Assembly: GCA_012656075.1 (NCBI GenBank)
Contig: JAAKBF010000100.1
Coordinates: 1-64,000, forward strand
Direction of reading: 5' to 3'
DNA length: 64,000 nt
DNA from: Phytophthora hibernalis
Lineage: Eukaryota; Oomycota; Peronosporomycetes; Peronosporales; Peronosporaceae
Position 1 is the stretch's first letter. Every line of letters begins with the position of its first letter. Below the pieces are notes generated by a model, which saw only the letters and a list, made by a program, of their open reading frames with translations, did not search any database and was not told where the DNA came from. Shown piece by piece: positions 15,001 to 25,439 of this stretch. Both the position numbers and the translations under genes were made by a program.

Positions 15001-18000
15001 ATCGTAAAACGCCATGGGGCTAGGTGGTGGTGCGACTGGCTATGATCAATCCGAACTCGAGAACAAGCGAAAGCAGAGGTATCAGCGCAGGCGTTACGGG
15101 TACCAATGGAGGTCGCGGACGGGAATAAAGCCTCCCGATTATTACCGCCACCACAACCGGCACGCGGTCCATCAACATGTACGACCTGGAGCGAATAGAT
15201 CGGGACGCGTCTACAGCGCTCCGAGTCCGGGAAGACCACGGCGAGCATCGGTCAGAACAGCGGGCCGATGATCACGTCGTAGTCCACCCCGTAAATGCTA
15301 AGCATCGTGACGGAGAGACAACCGGCGCCGTAGACCATGGCGTGCGTCATGCTGGTGCAGCGGGCCGACACGAGGGCATGTTTCCAGAGAATCATGGCGC
15401 GCTTTGGCAAGAACTGCGTTGTGTATGCTGGGATAGTCACCGGAGCGATGTTGAGGTCGTCGATGATGGCCACACTCAAACGAACGTCCGCGATCCCGGC
15501 TTCCGTCAGAATCGAGGTTCCTATCGGCTGGTGCAACGTCCTTTTTAGTGATCGGAGTAGTCCTTGACACAAGCGGCGCCTCTGTTGCGATAGAGCTTTT
15601 TGTAGTTGGGCGCCTGTTGCGATCGATAGCTCGACAGCCGATGGCGAAACCCCTGGCGATCGGGTAAACTGGCGATAAGCACAAGAAAAGTGGTGACGGC
15701 GAGTGGTATCGGAGGCGGGTTGGTGGCAGCGGCAAGTCCGGGTGCTGGAGGCACCGACTACAGGGGTACCAAGCAGTTTAAGTTGCAAGGTGGATGCGGT
15801 AGAAGACTGCAGTTTAAGTTGCAAGGTGGATGCGGTAGAAGACTGTAAGGCATGCGACCTTTTTACAAAGCACGACATGAAGAGTAGGCGATGCGACGGT
15901 GTGGGGAGCAGTCTGAAGCCAGGAGGCTTAGGGGTGGCCAAAACGAGCAACGATAGGAGGAGAAGGTCACATCAATAGTGAGAGCTAGTGTAGGAGCTTC
16001 GAAGGTACCGGTAGCTGGGACACCGAGCGGAAGGACTGCCGCTCGACCTTCAGTCAAGATGAAGTGCAGTGAGGGACATTAAGCGGAGATTAGTACGAGA
16101 AGTAAGCAATGAACGAGGATATGGAGTCTGTTGTCGTAGCCAGATGCGGAAAACACCTAGGCAGCCAGGAGGGCACGAGGACGGCAGCATATATTGTGTC
16201 TTTCTGTCATTTTGCGCCCGGTTTTAGCTCCGGTCATCGGACTTGAGGCTCCGTCGAGGGTCTTTAATGTGACTCGATGTTAATCGTAAAACGCCATGGG
16301 GCTAGGTGGTGGTGCGACTGGCTATGATCAATCCGAACTCGAGAACAAGCGAAAGCAGAGGTATCAGCGCAGGCGTTACGGGTACCAATGGAGGTCGCGG
16401 ACGGGAATAAAGCCTCCCGATTATTACCGCCACCACAACCGGCACGCGGTCCATCAACATGTACGACCTGGAGCGAATAGATCGGGACGCGTCTACAGCG
16501 CTCCGAGTCCGGGAAGACCACGGCGAGCATCGGTCAGAACAGCGGGCCGATGATCACGTCGTAGTCCACCCCGTAAATGCTAAGCATCGTGACGGAGAGA
16601 CAACCGGCGCCGTAGACCATGGCGTGCGTCATGCTGGTGCAGCGGGCCGACACGAGGGCATGTTTCCAGAGAATCATGGCGCGCTTTGGCAAGAACTGCG
16701 TTGTGTATGCTGGGATAGTCACCGGAGCGATGTTGAGGTCGTCGATGATGGCCACACTCAAACGAACGTCCGCGATCCCGGCTTCCGTCAGAATCGAGGT
16801 TCCTATCGGCTGGTGCAACGTCCTTTTTAGTGATCGGAGTAGTCCTTGACACAAGCGGCGCCTCTGTTGCGATAGAGCTTTTTGTAGTTGGGCGCCTGTT
16901 GCGATCGATAGCTCGACAGCCGATGGCGAAACCCCTGGCGATCGGGTAAACTGGCGATAAGCACAAGAAAAGTGGTGACGGCGAGTGGTATCGGAGGCGG
17001 GTTGGTGGCAGCGGCAAGTCCGGGTGCTGGAGGCACCGACTACACAGGGTACCAAGCAGTTTAAGTTGCAAGGTGGATGCGGTAGAAGACTGCAGTTTAA
17101 GTTGCAAGGTGGATGCGGTAGAAGACTGTAAGGCATGCGACCTTTTTACAAAGCACGACATGAAGAGTAGGCGATGCGACGGTGTGGGGAGCAGTCTGAA
17201 GCCAGGAGGCTTAGGGGTGGCCAAAACGAGCAACGATAGGAGGAGAAGGTCACATCAATAGTGAGAGCTAGTGTAGGAGCTTCGAAGGTACCGGTAGCTG
17301 GGACACCGAGCGGAAGGACTGCCGCTCGACCTTCAGTCAAGATGAAGTGCAGTGAGGGACATTAAGCGGAGATTAGTACGAGAAGTAAGCAATGAACGAG
17401 GATATGGAGTCTGTTGTCGTAGCCAGACTGCGGAAAACACCTAGGCAGCCAGGAGGGCACGAGGACGGCAGCATATATTGTGTCTTTCTGTCATTTTGCG
17501 CCCGGTTTTAGCTCCGGTCATCGGACTTGAGGCTCCGTCGAGGGTCTTTAATGTGACTCGATGTTAATCGTAAAAACGCCATGGGGCTAGGTGGTGGTGC
17601 GACTGGCTATGATCAATCCGAACTCGAGAACAAGCGAAAGCAGAGGTATCAGCGCAGGCGTTACGGGTACCAATGGAGGTCGCGGACGGGAATAAAGCCT
17701 CCCGATTATTACCGCCACCACAACCGGCACGCGGTCCATCAACATGTACGACCTGGAGCGAATAGATCGGGACGCGTCTACAGCGCTCCGAGTCCGGGAA
17801 GACCACGGCGAGCATCGGTCAGAACAGCGGGCCGATGATCACGTCGTAGTCCACCCCGTAAATGCTAAGCATCGTGACGGAGAGACAACCGGCGCCGTAG
17901 ACCATGGCGTGCGTCATGCTGGTGCAGCGGGCCGACACGAGGGCATATTTCCAGAGAATCATGGCGCGCTTTGGCAAGAACTGCGTTGTGTATGCTGGGA

Positions 18001-20600
18001 TAGTCACCGGAGCGATGTTGAGGTCGTCGATGATGGCCACACTCAAACGAACGTCCGCGATCCCGGCTTCCGTCAGAATCGAGGTTCCTATCGGCTGGTG
18101 CAACGTCCTTTTAGTGATCGGAGTAGTCCTTGACACAAGCGGCGCCTCTGTTGCGATAGAGCTTTTTGTAGTTGGGCACCTGTTGCGATCGATAGCTCGA
18201 CAGCCGATGGCGAAACCCCTGGCGATCGGGTAAACTGGCGATAAGCACAAGAAAAGTGGTGACGGCGAGTGGTATCGGAGGCGGGTTGGTGGCAGCGGCA
18301 AGTCCGGGTGCTGGAGGCACCGACTACAGGGGGTACCAAGCAGTTTAAGTTGCAAGGTGGATGCGGTAGAAGACTGCAGTTTAAGTTGCAAGGTGGATGC
18401 GGTAGAAGACTGTAAGGCATGCGACCTTTTACAAAGCACGACATGAAGAGTAGGCGATGCGACGGTGTGGGGAGCAGTCTGAAGCCAGGAGGCTTAGGGG
18501 TGGCCAAAACGAGCAACGATAGGAGGAGAAGGTCACATCAATAGTGAGAGCTAGTGTAGGAGCTTCGAAGGTACCGGTAGCTGGGACACCGAGCGGAAGG
18601 ACTGCCGCTCGACCTTCAGTCAAGATGAAGTGCAGTGAGGGACATTAAGCGGAGATTAGTACGAGAAGTAAGCAATGAACGAGGATATGGAGTCTGTTGT
18701 CGTAGCCAGACTGCGGAAAACACCTAGGCAGCCAGGAGGGCACGAGGACGGCAGCATATATTGTGTCTTTCTGTCATTTTGCGCCCGGTTTAGCTCCGGT
18801 CATCGGACTTGAGGCTCCGTCGAGGGTCTTTAATGTGACTCGATGTTAATCGTAAAACGCCATGGGGCTAGGTGGTGGTGCGACTGGCTATGATCAATCC
18901 GAACTCGAGAACAAGCGAAAGCAGAGGTATCAGCGCAGGCGTTACGGGTACCAATGGAGGTCGCGGACGGGAATAAAGCCTCCCGATTATTACCGCCACC
19001 ACAACCGGCACGCGGTCCATCAACATGTACGACCTGGAGCGAATAGATCGGGACGCGTCTACAGCGCTCCGAGTCCGGGAAGACCACGGCGAGCATCGGT
19101 CAGAACAGCGGGCCGATGATCACGTCGTAGTCCACCCCGTAAATGCTAAGCATCGTGACGGAGAGACAACCGGCGCCGTAGACCATGGCGGGCGTCATGC
19201 TGGTGCAGCGGGCCGACACGAGGGCATATTTCCAGAGAATCATGGCGCGCTTTGGCAAGAACTGCGTTGTGTATGCTGGGATAGTCACCGGAGCGATGTT
19301 GAGGTCGTCGATGATGGCCACACTCAAACGAACGTCCGCGATCCCGGCTTCCGTCAGAATCGAGGTTCCTATCGGCTGGTGCAACGTCCTTTTTAGTGAT
19401 CGGAGTAGTCCTTGACACAAGCGGCGCCTCTGTTGCGATAGAGCTTTTTGTAGTTGGGCACCTGTTGCGATCGATAGCTCGACAGCCGATGGCGAAACCC
19501 CTGGCGATCGGGTAAACTGGCGATAAGCACAAGAAAAGTGGTGACGGCGAGTGGTATCGGAGGCGGGTTGGTGGCAGCGGCAAGTCCGGGTGCTGGAGGC
19601 ACCGACTACAGGGGTACCAAGCAGTTTAAGTTGCAAGGTGGATGCGGTAGAAGACTGTAAGGCATGCGACCTTTTACAAAGCACGACATGAAGAGTAGGC
19701 GATGCGACGGTGTGGGGAGCAGTCTGAAGCCAGGAGGCTTAGGGGTGGCCAAAACGAGCAACGATAGGAGGAGAAGGTCACATCAATAGTGAGAGCTAGT
19801 GTAGGAGCTTCGAAGGTACCGGTAGCTGGGACACCGAGCGGAAGGACTGCCGCTCGACCTTCAGTCAAGATGAAGTGCAGTGAGGGACATTAAGCGGAGA
19901 TTAGTACGAGAAGTAAGCAATGAACGAGGATATGGAGTCTGTTGTCGTAGCCAGACTGCGGAAAACACCTAGGCAGCCAGGAGGGCACGAGGACGGCAGC
20001 ATATATTGTGTCTTTCTGTCATTTTGCGCCCGGTTTTAGCTCCGGTCATCGGACTTGAGGCTCCGTCGAGGGTCTTTAATGTGACTCGATGTTAATCGTA
20101 AAACGCCATGGGGCTAGGTGGTGGTGCGACTGGCTATGATCAATCCGAACTCGAGAACAAGCGAAAGCAGAGGTATCAGCGCAGGCGTTACGGGTACCAA
20201 TGGAGGTCGCGGACGGGAATAAAGCCTCCCGATTATTACCGCCACCACAACCGGCACGCGGTCCATCAACATGTACGACCTGGAGCGAATAGATCGGGAC
20301 GCGTCTACAGCGCTCCGAGTCCGGGAAGACCACGGCGAGCATCGGTCAGAACAGCGGGCCGATGATCACGTCGTAGTCCACCCTGTAAATGCTAAGCATC
20401 GTGACGGAGAGACAACCGGCGCCGTAGACCATGGCGTGCGTCATGCTGGTGCAGCGGGGCATATTTCCAGAGAATCATGGCGCGCTTTGGCAAGAACTGC
20501 GTTGTGTATGCTGGGATAGTCACCGGAGCGATGTTGAGGTCGTCGATGATGGCCACACTCAAACGAACGTCCGCGATCCCGGCTTCCGTCAGAATCGAGG
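1..20600. repeat. Tandem array of 16 units (~1.28 kb) plus a partial unit
   Basis: The same sequence recurs head-to-tail. The landmark ATG of CCATGGGGCTAGG falls at 899, 2185, 3469, 4751, 6034, 7317, 8600, 9883, 11166, 12449, 13732, 15014, 16296, 17581, 18862 and 20108. Seven consecutive spacings in the middle are exactly 1283; the edges vary (1281-1286) and the last is 1246. With the unit boundary placed at TTCCTATCGG (121, 1405, 2689...), 16 full units run from 121 to 20600, and the array continues left of the window. Units differ by single bases, homopolymer indels and loss of one internal 36-bp repeat. A homogeneous core with more variable edges is what unequal crossing-over produces. The array carries no rRNA, snRNA or tRNA gene that I recognise. 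Each unit carries an antisense sugar-transporter fragment. Long ORFs recur in every unit only because the units are copies. Confidence 0.97.
1662..1733. repeat. 36-bp direct repeat inside each array unit (example copy)
   Basis: Two adjacent perfect copies (1662-1697 and 1698-1733), each starting CAGTTTAAGTTGC and ending AGAAGACTG. The pair occurs in nearly every unit. In the last unit (near 19622) only one copy remains, which explains most of its shorter period of 1246. At about 391, 4242 and 24665 the first copy carries a G-to-T change (GCAATGTGG instead of GCAAGGTGG). The length is a multiple of three, so its gain or loss does not shift frame. Confidence 0.93.
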
Positions 20601-21020
20601 ACGAGTTCCAGAAGACAGCGTTGACGCTCACAAGCTGGTTGACGCACGTGAGGCTGAGCACAAACACGACCCTCTTGCAGAACTTGGGTTTGACTAGCAT
20701 CGCCCCTGGGATTTCGGCCTCCATCTACTCCTACTCCCGTTCACCGTCGACGGCACCTTGGTGTAATGGTCGCGCGCCTGGGTCCACTGTGATGTGCTCC
20801 TGGCCGTACAGACGAGCGATTTCCCTCTCGTCCTCGTCCCCGCGGCCGTTGACAACGATCCACACGGGGCACTTCACCACAAAGAAGTACGAGTACACGA
20901 GGTAGCCGGCGGCCAGCATGATGAGGACTCCAACAATCCAGCGGAACCCCGATGACGTATTCCAGTACCAGAAGGTAGTCGCCACTACCAAGATGCTGAG
21001 CGTCACAGCTAGGTACGTGT
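20300..21020 (-). pseudogene. Sugar transporter (MFS/GLUT-like) fragment continuous with the last array unit
   Basis: Read on the minus strand, 21015-20731 encodes a TM6-like stretch (RWIVGVLIMLAAGYLVYSYF) followed by a cytosolic loop. After two in-frame TAG codons it continues with VNQLVSVNAVFWNSSSILTE, the TM7 signature region of sugar porters (QQLSGINAVFYYS-type). It then reads IIDDLNIAPVTIPAY and, further on, YGVDYDVIIGPLF, a TGA where a Trp is expected, and PMLAVVFPDSER. The stretch from position 20600 leftward is the array unit, so the gene crosses the array boundary without a break in homology. Damage: no start or N-terminal half (stops upstream of 21015), TAG-GAG-TAG at 20725-20733, a 10-bp deletion near 20456 in this unit only, and the TGA. 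The family is hexose/proton transporters of the plasma membrane; this copy cannot make one. The two TAGs could instead lie in a short intron. Confidence 0.8.
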
Positions 21021-21366
21021 TGGTGTTGAGTGTGTGGCGGTTGCGAGCGATGGGGACAGGACTATGCTGCTGCTGTTAAAGCGCAGAAACATCCGACGGA
21101 TGTACTCATTGCGTGATATACCCGACAATAAGCTTCCGATCATTCCCCCGCTCTCTACCCGCCACTGTGAACAAGATGGCAGGTGCACATTAGGATGTAC
21201 ACATGGCTGTTCGATGCTGTGTTTTGCAAACGCAGCGGTAAAGAATCTCACAGCCGCCGTAAAATTGGTAAGTACTGGTGGTATAGAACACTGTTGCGTA
21301 CTACCCGCGAAATTGACTTCTAGACTATTAATCAACTGCATTTCGATTTTCTCCTCCAGACCCACG

Positions 21367-21787
21367 ATGCAATCCAGCTCACTACCGCTTCCGGAGCAGC
21401 TCCATTTTCGACTGACCGTGAAAAACGGAGACCCACTCACGGCTTGAAGGGATAAGCTCCCGCCTATAGACTTCATCTTTGAAGTTTCTTCGGGATACGG
21501 TGGATTACGTAGAACTATTGAGGAGCTATTCAACCGGCAGCTTCCCAATGTATGGAGGCGTGAGTTCGAGCTCTATCTCAAGCCTAGCAACCACGCCCCG
21601 CAGCGGGATTTCTCGGTTCTGCGAGAAGAACAGAGCCCATTTGATGCTCAGATTGAGACCGTCTGGCATACTGCACGATTACGCAGGAATGGGCAAGCGG
21701 ATTTCCGCTTGATGATTTTCGTGTATGTTCCTCGTTGTAAGCGGATTTCCGCTTGATGATTTTCGTGTATGTTCCTCGTCGTTGTAA
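21367..21787 (+). pseudogene. Unrecognised coding remnant with one in-frame stop
   Basis: From the ATG at 21367 the reading frame gives MQSSSLPLPEQLHFRLTV, one TGA at 21445-21447, then a long protein-like stretch in the same frame (FEVSSGYGGLRRTIEELF, WRREFELYLKPSNHAPQRDF, NGQADFRLMIFVYVPR). Apart from the TGA it is open to about 21750. There a 44-bp tandem duplication (21695-21738 and 21739-21782) puts a stop in the first copy; the second copy would continue for about ten basic residues before its own stop. CTCCTCCAG just upstream could be a splice acceptor. I do not recognise the family. Residue composition and lack of stops argue it was once coding, perhaps part of a mobile element given its neighbours. 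Confidence 0.45.
21695..21782. repeat. 44-bp tandem duplication
   Basis: Two copies beginning AAGCGGATTTCCGC and running through GTGTATGTTCCTCG, at 21695 and 21739. The second copy has an additional GTC near its end. It lies at the 3' end of the coding remnant and breaks its frame. Confidence 0.9.
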
Positions 21788-21922
21788 GAAGATCATATAC
21801 CGGATCCGGAGGTAGACATGGAGGACGTCGACCATCGTCAAACAGAAGGGGAAAACGGTGATTAAAAGAGTGTATATATCATGTAGACGAAGCGAAAAGG
21901 ATACGTAAAACAAGTGCATGTT

Positions 21923-22947
21923 TCAGGCAGTAGTGACTTTAATGGAGAGCTCGCTCGAGCCATACCCACAATGACGATACAGGTTTTCACCAACCAGCTC
22001 TTGCTTGCGTGTGCACCAATACATTGCGACCTTGAGAACAGCGAGTGGATCCTGTCGAAAAGCGGCTTCACCGTAACGTTGAATCCAACGCTTGAAAAGT
22101 GAAAAGGCTACCTCAATTAGATTGAGGTCAGGCGAGTAGGGTGGGAGGAAGAATAGTAGAGCTCCGGTTGTTCTGATCATTTCTTGGAGCTCCTTGTACA
22201 TGTGTATTTTCGCGTTGTCCATGACCACTATCGACCGCGGTAGTGGCCATGGATTGAGAAACGGGAGCACCTTTGATTTGAAAGTCTCGGAACTTCTGCC
22301 TTGTAAACGTGTCTTCGACATTACCCCAAGCAAAAACCCGGTAACATCCATAGCGGCAAGTACCGACACTCGGGTGCCTCTGCTGAACGGGAGTGTGGCG
22401 AAGGTCGGCGTATTGCGAGCAGACCAGCCATGTTTTCGAAGAATGGACCTAGCAAAAACACTCATAGAGATATTATCAAACAGTGCAAATATACGCGTAG
22501 CTCGTTTTCCCAAACATACCTGACATCTTTCCACGTCTCGTCCACAAAAACCAACTGGTCGGGTCCGCTGTAGTAGGGAAGTAGGCACTCACGGCGCTCT
22601 CGCGGCAGGCTCTCACTTGCACGTTTTGTCAGCACCTTACGGGTTAGCCGAAGGTCGAATCGGAGCGCACGGCATATTGTCGAGTCGGACAAATTGAGAA
22701 AGCGGTTGAATTTTGCCCGCAGTTCGAAGTAGAAACACGGGTTAACTTTGACGTACTCCTTCACAAAACTGCATACACTTGCTGGCCATCTCGACGTCTT
22801 GCTCTGGCGCTTGAGATCGCTTGAAAGGTTGCCTGTCTTTCTGAAAAGCCTGTACCAACGCTCTAGACTACGGACTGAAATCCCTAAGACACAGCTAACT
22901 GTACTCATGTCAACATTATAAACGTAGACCAAACAATAGCCCGCCAA
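21923..22947 (-). pseudogene. Tc1/mariner-like DD34E transposase, frameshifted
   Basis: Two overlapping minus-strand frames make one transposase. The N-terminal part (22947-22530) has helix-turn-helix character (SCVLGISVRSLERWYRLFRK) and reaches the first catalytic Asp in QLVFVDETWKDV. The frame then slips near 22530. The C-terminal frame (to 21923) carries SIVVMDNAKIHMY with the second Asp and YSPDLNLIEVAFSLFKRW with the Glu. I count 34 residues between second Asp and Glu, i.e. the DD34E spacing of Tc1-type enzymes (DDE_3 domain, IS630/Tc1/mariner superfamily). All three acidic residues remain, so the only clear lesion is the shift between the two parts. I could not find convincing terminal inverted repeats, so the ends of the element are not placed. 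Confidence 0.8.
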
Positions 22948-24060
22948 CGAAGGTCAGTTGAAAACGTCCTAATGCGTGATTGGCCCTTGAAAGTCTGGTT
23001 GGACTACTCCTCTCCTGCAAAAGCCCGAATGCCGAGGAATTGCGCGCCAATAGGCTAGAGAGGTAGCTCCGACAAGACCGTTTAGGTCAATGACTTGGTT
23101 TGTTTTGATTGGCTGCTTCCTCACTAATTTGCAGTAGCTACTCCTATAAAACGGAGATGGTAACCTATCCCTACTTTGAACGGAGGCACTTCATAGGGTC
23201 CGATTCGTCAAAATAGCTGCAAAGCACAATATAGGTTGAAGAGGACACGGAGAGAGACCGTGAGGTTGCGATCCTTCTCGTTGGTGTCTTATTTGAGGAA
23301 TTCGTGTACGAATACACGGTATGGCTGCATAGTTTGCACTGGCCGGCGTACGTGAACCCGCCTTCACATTTGATGCCACGGGACTTTGACGGAGAGCAGC
23401 TGCGGCTTTGCTGAACCGTAGTCGCCGTACCGCTCTCTCCTCCACATATTTATCACAAGGGTTGCGGGCCAGATCTAGCTGGTGACAACGCCCAGCCTGG
23501 CACCCGGACAACTAGCTAGCTACCCTAGTGTTCCAAGCTTCTGTTGGTCTAACCTCATTGATTCGACAATTGAAAGATTATCGGATCCAGAGGGAGTGAT
23601 AGCTACAGTTTCCTTTGCTTTCCATTACCGTGAAAAAACGCCACGACGTGGGCGGTGTTGCTGCTACGAGAATCGCGCGGCAAGGTGACAACAGACAGAC
23701 TTCTCGGTCTGAGCGGAGGTAGGTAGGAACCCACTCACCCGCCCGAGTGTTTGTGTCTGCAAGTGACGTGCTGTGGATGCGTGTAGTCTTGGTGTGCGTA
23801 TGCGAGTCTGATGGACGACAAGCGCAGAATAGGGCTGAAAGCGCGAGATCAGGAAGTCGGGCTTTTGTTTTTGGCGAGGGGAGTTGTTGAGGGGTTGTCG
23901 CAGCTTGTGATGGCTCTGTTGCGTGGTATGAATACTGTGGCGACGCACTGCGCCGCAAATGACGTGCAAAGGGTGTCGGTGCGTGTGTCGGTGGTGTTGT
24001 TTGGTGTGCGGGCTCGGCTGGGCTGTGTGTGAAAAAGGCAAAAATGTGTTGGTTACGGAT
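22948..24060. other. No recognisable gene
   Basis: About 1.1 kb between the transposase and the tRNA-Ser gene. Several open stretches of 70-126 codons exist on both strands, but their composition is low-complexity or histidine/threonine-rich and none shows a domain I recognise. The last 300 bp before the tRNA are G/T-rich on the plus strand. Confidence 0.6.
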
Positions 24061-24141
24061 GACAGCTTGGCCGAGTGGTTAAGGCGTTAGCCTGCTAAGT
24101 TAATGGGGCAACCCGCGTGAGTTCGAATCTCACAGCTGTCG
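24061..24141 (+). tRNA. tRNA-Ser (anticodon GCU)
   Basis: Acceptor GACAGCT pairs with AGCTGTC at the 3' end, followed by discriminator G. The D-arm contains GCCGAGTGGTTAAGGC, an A-box match. The anticodon stem TTAGC/GTTAA encloses loop CTGCTAA, so the anticodon is GCT. A long variable arm (TGGGGCAACCC) marks a class II serine tRNA. The T-arm is TGAGTTCGAATCTCA, containing the B-box GTTCGAATC. TTTTCC directly follows, suitable as a Pol III terminator. Length 81 nt with no intron. A truncated inverted copy lies at 26530-26592. Confidence 0.95.
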
Positions 24142-24395
24142 TTTTCCTTTCCCCCTCCACGCGTACATGGCTATTTGCTCCGTCCGTGCTGCATTCGATT
24201 AGGCACCGGACTGGCGCGGGTCGCTGTCGTCGGTGTTGACTCAGCGCTATGGAGCTCTTTGACTCGTCCTGGCCTCCATTTCTCTCCTGCCTCCCCAACC
24301 TTTTGCCACGACGTGTTGGCACCCCACGGGGCCTCTACGGTTACTACCGCCTTCTCAGCTTGCTGCCGACGTACCAATATACACCGAGCCCCCAC

Positions 24396-24761
24396 TTCCT
24401 ATCGGCTGGTGCAACGTCCTTTTAGTGATCGGAGTAGTCCTTGACACAAGCGGCGCCTCTGTTGCGATAGAGCTTTTTGTAGTTGGGCGCCTGTTGCGAT
24501 CGATAGCTCGACAGCCGATGGCGAAACCCCTGGCGATCGGGTAAACTGGCGATAAGCACAAGAAAAGTGGTGACGGCGAGTGGTATCGGAGGCGGGTTGG
24601 TGGCAGCGGCAAGTCCGGGTGCTGGAGGCACCGACTACAGGGGTACCAAGCAGTTTAAGTTGCAATGTGGATGCGGTAGAAGACTGCAGTTTAAGTTGCA
24701 AGGTGGATGCGGTAGAAGACTGTAAGGCATGCGACGTGGTACAAAGAGAGTAGGCGATGCG
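24396..24761 (+). repeat. Solo fragment of the array unit between two tRNA genes
   Basis: From TTCCTATCGGCTGG at 24396 the sequence matches the array unit through both 36-bp subrepeats to about 24735, then decays (a short match GTAGGCGATGCG remains to 24761). Its left edge is exactly the unit boundary seen at 1404/1405 and at 20600/20601. It shares array variants: CCTTTT with four Ts (as in the 18.1-kb unit), GGGG before TACC, and the GCAATGTGG subrepeat variant. This makes it a dispersed copy of the non-transporter part of the unit. Confidence 0.93.
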
Positions 24762-24913
24762 CTGATTTGTTTTCATGGGTACCTTGACACGTGAAGTATG
24801 GCATGGCGATGGAGGTTGGAGAGCGGAGGAAGCTGTGGGATGTGGGCCGTAGTCACGGCGGGAGTGGGTGTGCTCGGATGTGGTTTTGTATTTCGCGGGA
24901 ATGATGTTGATGT

Positions 24914-24984
24914 CGGGGAATAGCTCAGTGGTAGAGCGCTGGATTCCAGACCCAGCGGTCGGGGTTCGATCCCCTCTTCCCTCA
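24914..24984 (+). tRNA. tRNA-Trp-like (anticodon CCA), slightly irregular
   Basis: The cloverleaf reads: acceptor CGGGGAA / TTCCCTC, D-arm GCTCAGTGGTAGAGC, anticodon arm CTGGA-TTCCAGA-CCCAG with CCA in the anticodon position, and T-arm GGGGTTCGATCCCC. A-box (TAGCTCAGTGG) and B-box (GGTTCGATCC) are good. Irregularities: the first acceptor pair is C:C, the second G:T, and there are mismatches at the top of the anticodon stem (A:C) and the base of the T-stem (C:C). It may be functional or beginning to decay. A Gly(TCC) reading needs a poorer anticodon stem. Confidence 0.65.
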
Positions 24985-25104
24985 TCCTTTGTGCTTTTGC
25001 GCGGCAGCAGTACGCTTTTCCAACGCACGCCTACCCGTCTGTGATGGCCTGTGTACACGCACCCTTACTTGCTGTCAGCACGCACCAACCACGTCGAGCG
25101 GACC

Positions 25105-25153
25105 AAAAGTGCGATACTTCTCGATTTATGCGTGTCATCCTTGCGCAGGGGCC

Positions 25154-25184
<31 letters not shown>

Positions 25185-25209
25185 TACGGATGACCACCGA
25201 AGTGGTTCC
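25105..25209 (-). ncRNA. U6: U6 spliceosomal snRNA
   Basis: On the minus strand the sequence starts GGAACCACTTCGGTGG (5' stem-loop). It then contains the near-invariant U6 core: AATTGGAACGATACAGAGAA with the ACAGAGA box that pairs with the 5' splice site, GATTAGCATGGCCCC with the AGC triad, and CTGCGCAAGGATGACACGC with the U4-pairing and internal stem-loop region. It ends in TTTT, the Pol III stop. Length is about 105 nt, as expected. CTATAC on the plus strand at 25232-25237 gives a TATAG about 25 bp upstream and may be the TATA element. Conservation of the core strongly suggests a working gene. Confidence 0.96.
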
Positions 25210-25439
25210 TGCCGGACATCGCGTCGCACGCCTATACGTGCATGGCTTGGGCCTCACATCCAGAACTACTCGATTGATTTTTAGAAGAAAAGGAGGCAAA
25301 GAGCTCTATACCATAAAATATCCGACCAGAGGACCTATCGGACCTGTACCTACATTTAGGTACATTTTAAATATGATTGGTAAAAAAATATCACTGGCTG
25401 TATCTCAGTGAGCACACTGAGCACTCCTCACACACAATA

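Noticed and set aside
121..20600. Repeated ORFs of 60-233 codons on both strands of every array unit
   Set aside because: They recur only because the units are copies. Apart from the minus-strand transporter segment, none has recognisable domains, and frames change between units with single-base indels.
1..20600. Ribosomal or snRNA gene array
   Set aside because: Units contain no 5S, 18S, 28S or spliceosomal RNA motif that I can find on either strand.
21009..21548. Minus-strand 179-codon ORF next to the transporter remnant
   Set aside because: It is in a different frame from the transporter, has no domain, and overlaps the more protein-like plus-strand remnant.
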